Shown here one piece after another: positions 25,425 to 33,951 of a stretch of DNA of 46,638 nucleotides. The stretch is from Nafulsella turpanensis ZLM-10 (GTDB lineage: Bacteria > Bacteroidota > Bacteroidia > Cytophagales > Cyclobacteriaceae): NCBI RefSeq assembly GCF_000346615.1, contig NZ_ANNU01000018.1, positions 1-46,638 on the forward strand, read 5' to 3'. The notes under the pieces were generated by a model. That model worked only from the letters and a program-made list of their open reading frames with translations, made no database searches and had not been told where the DNA came from. The position numbers and the translations under genes were made by a program. Within the stretch, counting starts at the first letter, position 1, and each line of letters begins with the position of its first letter.

Positions 25425-26069
25425 CTAACGGGCAGCAAAGGAAGGCTGACTGAACTGCTTATGGAGGCGGAGCACCTGCGGTACTACCAGGCTTTTGTCG
25501 CCATTCGTAATTTTATAGTCTGCCCTGCTTAGTCGTTCCTCTTCAGAGAGTTGCTTACGAATAATTTCTTCTACCTGCTGGCGGTTCCGGTGCTCATCGC
25601 GAATAATCGTTCTACGAACCCTTAATTCTTCGGGAGCTGATACCGCAACAACTGCATTTAGATTTTTATAAGAGCCTGCCTCAAAAATTAAAGCCGCCTC
25701 CTTTATTACATAGGGTGCCTCTTCGTGCCGCTGAAGCCATTTATTAAAATCTACGGCGACTCTCGGGTGCACCAGGCTATTCAGCAGGACCAGCTTCTCT
25801 TCATCTTTAAATACCTCATTGGCTAAATATACGCGATTGAGTGTGCCATCTGCCGCATAGCTTGCTTCACCAAAATGAGCCTTGAGCTGCCGCACAAGCG
25901 CAGGGTCCTCTGTGAGCAGGCGCTTTGCCTGCGTATCGGCATCGTAAACCGGAATGCCAAGGGCTGCAAAAACACGGCACACCACACTTTTGCCCGCGCC
26001 TATACCACCGGTAACGCCAATTTTCACTACCGGGCTGTGGGAAGGGTTATTCTTGTCTTTCGTCAGCAT
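25425..26069 (-). CDS. coaE: Dephospho-CoA kinase
   Basis: CoaE phosphorylates the ribose 3'-OH of dephospho-CoA in the last step of coenzyme A synthesis. The 214-residue protein has the P-loop GGIGAGKS (21-28) followed by the usual GIPVYDADTQAK block, and later an EAPYVIKEAALIFEAG core. The N-terminus carries about 14 extra polar residues before the first strand. The ATG at 26069 lies 23 nt inside the upstream ybbR-like gene, so translation is probably coupled. It is the last gene of the nusB-to-coaE run. Confidence 0.94.
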   Translation of the reverse strand: MLTKDKNNPSHSPVVKIGVTGGIGAGKSVVCRVFAALGIPVYDADTQAKRLLTEDPALVRQLKAHFGEASYAADGTLNRVYLANEVFKDEEKLVLLNSLVHPRVAVDFNKWLQRHEEAPYVIKEAALIFEAGSYKNLNAVVAVSAPEELRVRRTIIRDEHRNRQQVEEIIRKQLSEEERLSRADYKITNGDKSLVVPQVLRLHKQFSQPSFAAR

Positions 26070-27027
26070 ACTCTAAAGGTACCGCCTGCTTTTCAACTAC
26101 TATATCTTTTATAAAGGCAGGTACTTCTCCTATTTTTAACTGTACCGTGGAATCCTGCCGGTTAATCTGGCGAAAGTCGGCCGACACCACAATATTTGTC
26201 TCCTGCCCCTGCTTCAGCAACTCATCGCGCACCATAAAAGAGACAAGGATGGCCGTATCTGCCAGGTACACACTCGAATCGGCCGGAAAATTAAGGGGCC
26301 GGATAGGCACACGCTTATCTACTCTTGTAAAATGAGCCACCTCAAATGCCACGGCAATTTCATCCGGCTCAACCTGTATCTGCTCCGATTCCATAAAGCT
26401 CAGATCTACCACATTATCGAAGGTTTCATTTAGCTGCTCGTAGGGCAGGTCAAGCAAAATGGAGTCGGATAACTGGCTGATAAAGGAAGAGGGCCCCACA
26501 AAAATGGCAGAATCTGGCTCAATCTCCAGAGGGCTTACAATGCGGAATCCTTTCTCCAGTGTTATACCGGAGCTATCGATTGCCAGAGCTACTTTTTTAG
26601 TTTCTTTGCGCTCGATATCCAGGAAAAGGGTATCGGTAATAACGTAATTCAGGCGCACCTCATTCAACTGATCGGCAATGATAGTTGCCAGCGAAGACTT
26701 GGTGATATACTTCTGGGAGGTAGGATTCTCGAGCAGAATTTGGATAGGGTTCAGATTAAACCAGGCGGTTTTCCGCAACAGGTTCCAGCCACCGCCTGAA
26801 ATAACGATGCCCACCTCCTCCGGTAAGTCTTCAACCACTACCACTCCTTCTTTATCAAACACAAACTCCACCGGATAGTTAATTCGGGTCGCATAGTCTT
26901 TATTCAGGGCATTAAAAAACCAGAAAGTGGTAGCTCCTGCTATGCACAGGGCTACCACCTTCCAGTTCCTGCGGTCTGATTTAAACAGCCGCTTTAATCC
27001 TTTGAATATAGACTCACTTCTTTTCAA
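26047..27027 (-). CDS. YbbR-like (CdaR family) membrane-anchored protein
   Basis: This is a YbbR-like domain protein of 326 residues. Its N-terminus is basic and precedes one membrane helix (about residues 24-40, VVALCIAGATTFWFFNA), so the rest is periplasmic and built of beta-rich repeats (YbbR domains, for example FVFDKEGVVVVEDLP). In Firmicutes the related CdaR regulates diadenylate cyclase; here no cyclase is adjacent, so that role cannot be assumed. It overlaps coaE by 23 nt and yajC by 4 nt, and this trio is a common Bacteroidota arrangement. Confidence 0.85.
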   Translation of the reverse strand: MKRSESIFKGLKRLFKSDRRNWKVVALCIAGATTFWFFNALNKDYATRINYPVEFVFDKEGVVVVEDLPEEVGIVISGGGWNLLRKTAWFNLNPIQILLENPTSQKYITKSSLATIIADQLNEVRLNYVITDTLFLDIERKETKKVALAIDSSGITLEKGFRIVSPLEIEPDSAIFVGPSSFISQLSDSILLDLPYEQLNETFDNVVDLSFMESEQIQVEPDEIAVAFEVAHFTRVDKRVPIRPLNFPADSSVYLADTAILVSFMVRDELLKQGQETNIVVSADFRQINRQDSTVQLKIGEVPAFIKDIVVEKQAVPLEYADERQE

Positions 27028-27350
27028 GCTGCTTTAGTTGCTTTGGAAAGTTTTTTACTTGCATCGAGAGAAATAGCCGACTTTTCAAAAGTAAGCTTGG
27101 TTCCTCTGTCCACATCCAAAATAACTATTTCACCTTCAATAGCAGATATACGCCCATGCATTCCCCCAATTGTTACTACCTGGTCTCCTTTTTTCAGAGA
27201 TTCGATAAACGTCTTCTGGTCCTTTGCCTTTTTTTGCTGCGGCCGCACCATAAAGAAGTAAAAGATAATAACAATACCTCCAATAAGAATGAGGTTGCCC
27301 ATCCAGCCGCTTTCGCCAGCCGGTGCCTGTAATAAAATAAACTCTAACAT
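27024..27350 (-). CDS. yajC: Preprotein translocase subunit YajC
   Basis: YajC is the small membrane partner of the SecDF complex. The 108 residues comprise a short periplasmic N-terminus, one transmembrane helix (about 17-35, NLILIGGIVIIFYFFMV) and the signature RPQQKKAKDQ right after it. The cytoplasmic part contains the GDQVVTIGGMHGRI beta segment. The gene overlaps its downstream neighbour by 4 nt and follows the DUF1573 gene by 20 nt. Confidence 0.95.
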   Translation of the reverse strand: MLEFILLQAPAGESGWMGNLILIGGIVIIFYFFMVRPQQKKAKDQKTFIESLKKGDQVVTIGGMHGRISAIEGEIVILDVDRGTKLTFEKSAISLDASKKLSKATKAA

Positions 27351-27370
27351 AGGGGAAATAAAATAATCCT

Positions 27371-27913
27371 TTATTGTTTAACTGGTCCTGCAGAGAGGTC
27401 CTGACCCGCTACAACAGTTCCTTTAATTTTTACTGTATTAATAGAAGGTTTTGTATTGGCAGTAATGGTAACGGTTTTGTTTTGAGTACCCACACGGTTA
27501 TCGCTGTTAAACTTCACCTGAATTTCGCCGCTTTCTCCTACAGGAATAGGCTCCTTAGAATAGCTCGGAACGGTACAACCACATGACGCAGATGCATTCT
27601 GGATTATCAGCGGAACCTCTCCCACATTTTTAAACCTAAAGGTGTGCTCTACCACTGCTCCTTCAGTAACAGTACCGAAGTCATACACTTCTTCAGTAAA
27701 CTCGAAAGCCGCTGCCGGACCGCTTACTTCCTGTACATCCGCAACATTAGAATTAAGCACAGGCTTTGCCGCAGCTACACCACCGTTTCCTTCCAACACT
27801 ACTACCCGCTGTTCCAGCTTTTCCACGCGCTCTTCCAGCTCGGCATTGTTGCAGCTTGAAAGGGTGAATGCACCAGCACCCAACATAAGGGCATAAGCAA
27901 AATACTTTTTCAT
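27371..27913 (-). CDS. DUF1573 domain lipoprotein
   Basis: This is a DUF1573 (HYDIN/ASH-like) protein, a family widespread in Bacteroidota and thought to be extracytoplasmic; its role is unknown. From the ATG at 27913 it has 180 residues: a lipoprotein signal ending LSSC, a short coiled coil (ELEERVEKLEQRVVVLEG), a linker, then the domain with YDFGTVTEGAVVEHTFRFKN and the family's ASCGCTVP motif. An upstream in-frame start at 27982 would put 23 polar residues before the signal peptide and is rejected. It precedes yajC in the same direction. Confidence 0.88.
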   Translation of the reverse strand: MKKYFAYALMLGAGAFTLSSCNNAELEERVEKLEQRVVVLEGNGGVAAAKPVLNSNVADVQEVSGPAAAFEFTEEVYDFGTVTEGAVVEHTFRFKNVGEVPLIIQNASASCGCTVPSYSKEPIPVGESGEIQVKFNSDNRVGTQNKTVTITANTKPSINTVKIKGTVVAGQDLSAGPVKQ

Positions 27914-28010
27914 TCTTTTATGGTTTTGATTATAATTTTCCTGTAACCGAAGCTTTTTACCTGCGGTTTTGCATGAATACAAGAATTTTGAAGAATAAGT
28001 TTATTACCTC

Positions 28011-29018
28011 TTATTTTTTAATCTTCTCGATTACAAAATTAGTAAATTCTTCTGTAGTAGCCGAACCGCCCAGGTCGCCGGTACATTGCTCCTTGTGCTT
28101 CAGGGTTTCATTAATGGCATGGTCAATCGCATCGGCATACTCGCGTAGGTCCATATGGTGGAGCATCATAATGGCAGAACGCAGCAGGGCGGTAGGGTTG
28201 GCTTTTCCCTGGCCGGCAATATCGGGGGCAGTACCATGTACGGCCTCGAAAATTGCCACCTCATCGCCAATATTGGCACCTGAAACTACTCCAAGACCCC
28301 CTACGAGGCCGGCACAAAGGTCGGACAGGATATCGCCAAAGAGGTTAGTAGCCACCACCACATCGAACTGCTGCGGCTTAATAACCAGCTGCATACACAT
28401 GTTATCGACGATTTTATCATCCAGCTCAATGTGCGGGTAATCTTTCGATACTTCTTCGCCAGCCTTCAGGAACAGCTTACCTGCACTTTTAAGGATGTTG
28501 GCTTTATGCACAACCGTAACCTTTTTGCAGCCCATTCTATCTGCATATTCAAAGGCCGCTTTTACGATACGATAAGAACCTTCCCAGGTAACACGGGCTA
28601 CAGAATCGGAAATTTGCAGGCGCTCGTCGAAAAATTCTAATCCGGCATAAAGCCCTTCAGTATTCTCACGGAAGATTACCAGGTTTACATCCTTAAACCG
28701 CGACTCGACACCTTCGGTCGTTACACAGGGACGAACGTTCTGGTAAAGGTCAAATATTTGTCTGAGTTGTACATTTACGCTTTTAAAGCCTTTCCCTACA
28801 GGCGTAGTTAAAGGACCTTTGAGCGCTATTTTATTTTTCTTGATGGATTCGATAAGAGAAGATGGAATTAACTCCCCGCATTCTGCCAGCGTCGTCTGCC
28901 CTGCATTTTCCTCTTCCCAGCTGACAGGCACCTGAGCGGCTTTGAATACCGTCTTTACCGCTTCAGTAATTTCCGGTCCAATACCATCGCCCTTTATTAA
29001 TGTTACTGTCTTTGTCAT
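28011..29018 (-). CDS. NAD-dependent isocitrate dehydrogenase
   Basis: This is a beta-decarboxylating dehydrogenase of 335 residues that most likely oxidises isocitrate to 2-oxoglutarate with NAD+. S80 and N82 in KSVNVQLR and the FRENTEGLYAG loop (116-126) point to isocitrate rather than isopropylmalate. The metal/substrate Asp residues lie in NLFGDILSD (225-233). The cofactor loop HGTAPDIAGQGKANP (258-272) is of the NAD type, as in mitochondrial IDH3. The gene lies 2 nt after the YtxH-like gene and 97 nt before the DUF1573 gene, inside a run otherwise made of nusB-yajC-ybbR-coaE. Confidence 0.88.
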   Translation of the reverse strand: MTKTVTLIKGDGIGPEITEAVKTVFKAAQVPVSWEEENAGQTTLAECGELIPSSLIESIKKNKIALKGPLTTPVGKGFKSVNVQLRQIFDLYQNVRPCVTTEGVESRFKDVNLVIFRENTEGLYAGLEFFDERLQISDSVARVTWEGSYRIVKAAFEYADRMGCKKVTVVHKANILKSAGKLFLKAGEEVSKDYPHIELDDKIVDNMCMQLVIKPQQFDVVVATNLFGDILSDLCAGLVGGLGVVSGANIGDEVAIFEAVHGTAPDIAGQGKANPTALLRSAIMMLHHMDLREYADAIDHAINETLKHKEQCTGDLGGSATTEEFTNFVIEKIKK

Positions 29019-29020
29019 TT

Positions 29021-29323
29021 TTACAGTTTTTCCTCTTTTTTAATTTGACCGATTAAGGTCTCCACATCTTTTAATAATTCTTCCGCCTTTATTTTGGCGT
29101 CTGATATCACCCGCTCACCTTCTGACTTTGCCGCACTATCGGGCAGGTCTTCGGCCTGGAGTTCATTCAGCAAATCTTCTAATGCTGCTTTAAATCTGAA
29201 TAAGTTATAGGAAACTCTGCCTCTGGTGTTAGAACCTGTGTCGGGTGCAAATAATACGCCTACCGCCAGCCCTACGGCTGCGCCGGTTATGAGAGATAAA
29301 AAACCTACGGTACCTTTATTCAT
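29021..29323 (-). CDS. YtxH domain-containing protein
   Basis: This 100-residue protein has the YtxH pattern: a short N-terminus, one Gly/Ala-rich membrane segment (GFLSLITGAAVGLAVGVLF, about 7-25) ending in APDTGSNTR, then a long charged helix. YtxH proteins are small general-stress-type membrane proteins of unclear function. It lies 9 nt after nusB and 2 nt before the isocitrate dehydrogenase gene, so it is operonic. Confidence 0.8.
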   Translation of the reverse strand: MNKGTVGFLSLITGAAVGLAVGVLFAPDTGSNTRGRVSYNLFRFKAALEDLLNELQAEDLPDSAAKSEGERVISDAKIKAEELLKDVETLIGQIKKEEKL

Positions 29324-29332
29324 AATATATAT

Positions 29333-30505
29333 CTATTTATTGTCAATTAATCCTCTACCGCTCTTCTTGATGAGTCCCTTCTCCTGCAACTCGTTTGACA
29401 GCACATCGAGCACCCCGTTAATAAAGAATTTACTCTTGGGTGTGCTATATTTTTTGGCGAGTTCAATATACTCGTTTATTGTCACTTTTACAGGAATACT
29501 GCTAAAATTAATCATTTCGCAGAGGGCCATTATCAGAATTACCCGGTCGAGCAGGGCCAGTCTTTCGACGTCCCAGTTCTTACTTTTCTGCGAAATCATT
29601 TCTTCATATTCCTTCTCATGCCTGATACTCAGGTTAAAAAGGTCGATGAAGAATTCTTTGTCATCTTCCCAGTTATACGAAAGCTCTGCCAGCTCAAACT
29701 GGTCGTTGTTTTCTTCCTCCAGCGCCTTAACTGTCCGCTGCACCATGCTCTTCAACACTTCCCTGTTTTCGGCCCAGTAAAGGTCGCGCTGGTCCATTAG
29801 AGAACTTACCAGCTCATTTTTAAAGAACACTTTTTTAATGATGTGCAATACTATCTGCTTATCGTCCTCGAAAGTCGTGCCGCTTTTCTCCAAGTACTTT
29901 AAAAAAGTTTCATCTTTCCCCAGTACCTCTTTATAGAGCTGCTTAATAAACTCCTGCTCATCGTTCCACTGGAGGTTATGCTTAATAGCTTCCACCTGCA
30001 AGGGCTTATTCTGGGCCAGTTGTTCCACTACCCGGTTATTGAGCCAGTTGGTTTCATCTATTTTTGCACTACGTCCAAGGCTCAGGCGCTTGTCCCGCTC
30101 ATTACGTGCATAGCTAACCAGTTCTGTCAGTAAAAGTAAGAATTCCAGGTAACGTTCGGCTATTTTCTCTGCTTCGGCCACCATACTTTTCCGCAGGTGC
30201 TGAGTATCCTGTCTTACCAGTTTATCGTAATATTGAAGCGCATCCTGGGCCGCTTTTGTCTGTGCTTCGGTTGTCTCTTTGGCAGGCGCCAGCTTCATTT
30301 CTTTATAACCCGCTGCAAACAAATCTGAGGCCGCTTTCCTGTCCGCCTCCAGCTTTACAGGGTCTTGTACCTCCATCGAGTTCAGGTCAGGTGCAAATTC
30401 CTCCTTAATCAGGTCCAATCCCAGATGGAAATCGGACTGACGGCACTGAATAAAAGCGAAGAAATTTTGCATCACCTTTATCCGTAAATATCTTCTGTTA
30501 AGCAT
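29333..30505 (-). CDS. nusB: Transcription antitermination factor NusB (long form)
   Basis: NusB binds boxA RNA with S10 and prevents early termination in rRNA operons. At 390 residues this is far longer than the 140-residue Escherichia coli protein. The N-terminal MLNRRYLRIKVMQNFFAF matches the NusB start (usually ARxxAxQxLF), and the conserved core lies near the C-terminus with DRVILIMALCEM, TINEYIELAKKYS and KFFINGVLD. Between them is a long helical, Glu/Lys-rich insertion typical of Bacteroidota NusB. It is the first gene of the seven-gene minus-strand run. Confidence 0.88.
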   Translation of the reverse strand: MLNRRYLRIKVMQNFFAFIQCRQSDFHLGLDLIKEEFAPDLNSMEVQDPVKLEADRKAASDLFAAGYKEMKLAPAKETTEAQTKAAQDALQYYDKLVRQDTQHLRKSMVAEAEKIAERYLEFLLLLTELVSYARNERDKRLSLGRSAKIDETNWLNNRVVEQLAQNKPLQVEAIKHNLQWNDEQEFIKQLYKEVLGKDETFLKYLEKSGTTFEDDKQIVLHIIKKVFFKNELVSSLMDQRDLYWAENREVLKSMVQRTVKALEEENNDQFELAELSYNWEDDKEFFIDLFNLSIRHEKEYEEMISQKSKNWDVERLALLDRVILIMALCEMINFSSIPVKVTINEYIELAKKYSTPKSKFFINGVLDVLSNELQEKGLIKKSGRGLIDNK

Positions 30506-30631
30506 TCTTCCTGATTAAATGGCCTCTTTAAAATTTAAGAAGCACCGCCGCCAGGGCAGCAATGCTTCCTAAAATAATAATGTAATTTTAGTAATAGTTG
30601 TTCTTTTCTCAGCAAAATATACCTTCCATAA

Positions 30632-31735
30632 TTAGTACGGAAGCTTTACTCTGCCCATTGCCTCAATCCGCTCCAACGCCATTTTCATGGCTGCTTCCTG
30701 TGGCGTAATTCTTTCGTCATCTGCCTTTTTAAGAATATCGGTACAGATACCGTATACTTTCTCTGCTTTCTGGTAAGCACGCTCGCGCTGGTAGTTGCCT
30801 TCATATTCGGCGGCCACATTTATTACACCGCCGCAGTTAATAAGAAAGTCAGGCGCATAAATAATACCTTTTTCTACCAATTGCAGACCATGGCGCTTCT
30901 CGTCTTTCAGCTGGTTATTGGCAGCACCGGCCACCACCTGGCACTTCAGCCGGCTGATCGATTCGTCGTTAAGCGTAGCACCAAGCGCACAGGGCGAATA
31001 GATGTCGAGATCCAGATCGTAGATTTTATCGCCTGCCACAATTTCGGCTCCATAAGTATCGGATACGTGCTTCAGACGCTCAGGCGATATATCAGAAGCA
31101 TAAATTTTTGCTTTTTCTTTATGCAGCAGCTCTACCAGGTAAGTACCTACCTGCCCTACTCCCTGCACCAGTATCTTTTTACCTTCCAGGCTGTCGTTTC
31201 CCCATGCTTTATGAGCAGCTGCCTTCATACCAAGGTACGTACTGTAAGCTGTTACCGGAGAAGGGTCTCCGCCACCGCCCACCACTTCAGGCAAACCGGA
31301 AACATAATCGGTTTCCATGGCAATGTATTCGATATCGGAAGTACGGATATTCACATCCTCAGCCGTTACATAGCGGCCTCCAAGGCTGTCGACAAAACGA
31401 CCGAAGCGGCGCATGAAGGCTTCGGTTTTCTGGGTTTTAGCATCCCCGATAATCACTGCCTTACCGCCACCAAGGTTCAGGCCGGCAATGGAGTTTTTAA
31501 AAGTCATGCCGCGCGAGAGTCGTAGCACATCGGTAAGGGCTTCTTCGTCGGAAGCATACTGCCACATACGGGTACCGCCGAGTGCGGGGCCGAGGGTAGT
31601 ATTATGCACGGCAATGATGGCTTTTAAGCCGGTGGGTTCATCATAGCACATCACAACCTGTTCGTGCCCCATCAGTTCAATCTGACCAAATACAGAATTC
31701 TTTGTTTCTGTACCTACTTCATTTAACTCTACCAT
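30632..31735 (-). CDS. Leucine dehydrogenase (Glu/Leu/Phe/Val dehydrogenase)
   Basis: This NAD-dependent amino acid dehydrogenase of 367 residues reversibly deaminates leucine, valine and isoleucine to their 2-oxoacids. The substrate glycines and the Lys pair K80 and K92 are visible in GMTFKNSIAGLNLGGGKAV, preceded by GPALGGTRMW. The Rossmann motif GVGQVG is at 192-197. Length and the TRMW motif fit leucine/valine dehydrogenases better than glutamate dehydrogenase. Its product could feed the E1 fusion at 8298 for branched acyl-CoA, but the genes are 20 kb apart. It stands alone, divergent from the ABC gene. Confidence 0.9.
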   Translation of the reverse strand: MVELNEVGTETKNSVFGQIELMGHEQVVMCYDEPTGLKAIIAVHNTTLGPALGGTRMWQYASDEEALTDVLRLSRGMTFKNSIAGLNLGGGKAVIIGDAKTQKTEAFMRRFGRFVDSLGGRYVTAEDVNIRTSDIEYIAMETDYVSGLPEVVGGGGDPSPVTAYSTYLGMKAAAHKAWGNDSLEGKKILVQGVGQVGTYLVELLHKEKAKIYASDISPERLKHVSDTYGAEIVAGDKIYDLDLDIYSPCALGATLNDESISRLKCQVVAGAANNQLKDEKRHGLQLVEKGIIYAPDFLINCGGVINVAAEYEGNYQRERAYQKAEKVYGICTDILKKADDERITPQEAAMKMALERIEAMGRVKLPY

Positions 31736-31884
31736 TTAAAGTTATTTATAGTTTGTACTACCTTTACATGCAGGGATGCTACGGTATAGCTTTTAAAAAT
31801 AATGCAAAATTAGAGCTTTTCATCGAGTATTTCAATCGTTAATGCAGAATATAACTTAATTAAACGTCCAACGTTGTTCATAAG

Positions 31885-33675
31885 GTGAAAGAGCTTAATT
31901 ACCTCAATAAATACCTGCTGAAGTATAAGCGCTATCTTATTTTAGGTACGCTGTTTCTGATCATATCCAATATTTTTGCCATTGTGCCGGCACAGGTGGT
32001 ACGCTATGCCTTCGACCTGGTGAAGGAAAACATAGAAGTATACCGGCTATACCGCGATTTTGAGCTGCAGGAATCCATCTTCGACATGTTTGCCCACAGC
32101 ATTTTTGTGTATGGGCTTATTATCCTGGCCATGGCCATTCTGCGCGGCGTTTTTCTCTTCCTGGTACGACAGACGATTATTGCCATGTCGCGGCACATTG
32201 AGTACGACCTTAAAAACGAAATTTACGAGCACTATCAGAGCCTGCCGCTCAGCTTTTACCGCCGCAATAATACCGGCGACCTGATGTCGCGCATATCGGA
32301 AGATGTGAGCAAAGTACGGATGTACCTTGGGCCTGCCATTATGTATGGCATTAATCTGGTCACCCTTTTCCTGATTCTCATTCCGTACATGGTGTCAGTC
32401 AATGCCAGGCTTACCCTCTATGCGCTGCTCCCGTTACCAATCCTTTCGGTCAGCATTTATTTTGTCAATAACCTTATTAATAAGCGGTCGGAAGAAATAC
32501 AGCGGGCATTGGGCGGGCTTACTACTTTTACCCAGGAGGCATTTTCGGGTATTCGGGTACTGAAAGCTTTTGCCCGTGAGAAGGACTCGGCCGAGCAGTT
32601 CGACCGCAAGAGCAATGAGTATAAAGATAAATCGCTGCGACTCACCTTCGTCAATGCTCTCTTCTTTCCGCTGGTAATGGCGCTCATTGGCCTCAGCACT
32701 ATATTAATTGTATATATAGGGGGTGTGGAAGTAATGCGTGGCGCCATTTCGGTGGGTAATATTGCCGAGTTTGTTATATACGTCAACCTGCTTACCTGGC
32801 CTGTTACATCCGTAGGCTGGGTTACCAGTATTGTACAGCAGGCCGCCGCCTCCCAGCAACGAATCAATGAATTTCTGCATACCAAAAATGACATTGTCTC
32901 TCATAAAAATCTCCAGAAGGAAATTCAGGGACATATTGCCTTTGAGGAAGTGAGCTTTGTGTACCCCGACTCCGGCATAAAAGCATTGAAGAACATTTCT
33001 TTTGAAGTGGCTCCAGGGCAGTCGCTCGCCATTATCGGCACCACCGGCTCCGGAAAAAGCACCATTGCCAACCTGCTGCTCAGGATGTACGATACCACGG
33101 AGGGAACGATTTATATTGATGAAACGCCTATCGAGGACTATAACATTAATAAGCTCCGTGCCCAAAGCGGCTATGTTCCGCAGGATGTGTTTCTCTTCTC
33201 AGAAACCATCCGCAATAACATTGCTTTCGGCAATGTAGACCTGACAGAGGAGCAGATTAAGGCCGCCGCGGCCGATGCCGACCTGCTGGAGAACATCAGC
33301 CGTTTCCCGCAGGGCTTTGAAACCCGACTGGGTGAACGGGGTATCACCCTCAGTGGTGGCCAGAAGCAACGCGTAAGCATTGCCCGCGCCATTGCCCGAA
33401 ACCCTAAAATCCTCATTCTTGACGATGCCCTCTCGGCGGTCGATACCAAAACGGAAAACAGCATTTTAAATGCCCTCAAAAAGATTATGAAAGGGCGAAC
33501 CAGCATCATCATCTCCCACAGGGTATCGTCTGCCAAGCTGGCCGACAAAATTATCGTGCTCGACGACGGCCGCATTGTGGAACAGGGCACCAACGAAAGC
33601 CTGCTGAAAAAGAATGGGGTATACAAAGAGCTCTACGATAAGCAGCTGAAGGAAGAAGATGAGGTAGTGGATTAA
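31885..33675 (+). CDS. ABC exporter half-transporter, degenerate site (MdlA-like)
   Basis: This is a type IV ABC exporter half of 596 residues, with six membrane helices followed by an ATPase domain. Walker A is GTTGSGKST (385-393), the signature LSGGQ (489-493) is canonical, but the residue after the Walker B Asp is D514 (LDDALSAVD) instead of the catalytic Glu. That is the hallmark of the degenerate subunit in heterodimeric exporters such as MdlA, TM287 or BmrC. The GTG at 31885 is the only start before the first helix. A gene with the complementary features lies at 34533 on the other strand. The substrate is unknown. Confidence 0.9.
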   Translation: MKELNYLNKYLLKYKRYLILGTLFLIISNIFAIVPAQVVRYAFDLVKENIEVYRLYRDFELQESIFDMFAHSIFVYGLIILAMAILRGVFLFLVRQTIIAMSRHIEYDLKNEIYEHYQSLPLSFYRRNNTGDLMSRISEDVSKVRMYLGPAIMYGINLVTLFLILIPYMVSVNARLTLYALLPLPILSVSIYFVNNLINKRSEEIQRALGGLTTFTQEAFSGIRVLKAFAREKDSAEQFDRKSNEYKDKSLRLTFVNALFFPLVMALIGLSTILIVYIGGVEVMRGAISVGNIAEFVIYVNLLTWPVTSVGWVTSIVQQAAASQQRINEFLHTKNDIVSHKNLQKEIQGHIAFEEVSFVYPDSGIKALKNISFEVAPGQSLAIIGTTGSGKSTIANLLLRMYDTTEGTIYIDETPIEDYNINKLRAQSGYVPQDVFLFSETIRNNIAFGNVDLTEEQIKAAAADADLLENISRFPQGFETRLGERGITLSGGQKQRVSIARAIARNPKILILDDALSAVDTKTENSILNALKKIMKGRTSIIISHRVSSAKLADKIIVLDDGRIVEQGTNESLLKKNGVYKELYDKQLKEEDEVVD

Positions 33676-33745
33676 GCTGGCAAGATGATGTATTTAGAGT
33701 GAGGAGGAAGTACAGCAATTGATTTAGAAATCACCCACTCTTGTC

Positions 33746-33792
33746 ATGCCCCCGGGCATCTGAGGAATTAAGTGCAAAGTGGAGGCACTTAA
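33746..33792. repeat. Pair of small stem-loops in the intergenic region
   Basis: Two dyads lie side by side: ATGCCC/GGGCAT with a 2-nt loop (33746-33759), and TTAAGTGC/GCACTTAA (33768-33775 with 33785-33792). They lie between convergent genes (33676-33951 has no other content) and may be terminators or a copy of a dispersed repeat. Confidence 0.5.
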
Positions 33793-33951
33793 ATGAAGAA
33801 CAGAGAGGGCTTTATTTTTCAGGAGCTCCGTCAGGTTCCCTGCAGGTATAACAAATCTACCATTTCTGTTAATAAGGAATCTCTTATTAAATCTGAAAAC
33901 CATAGCCGGAACTACACCTTTTTAGCTTGCAGCGATAAACCTAAAAAGCTT

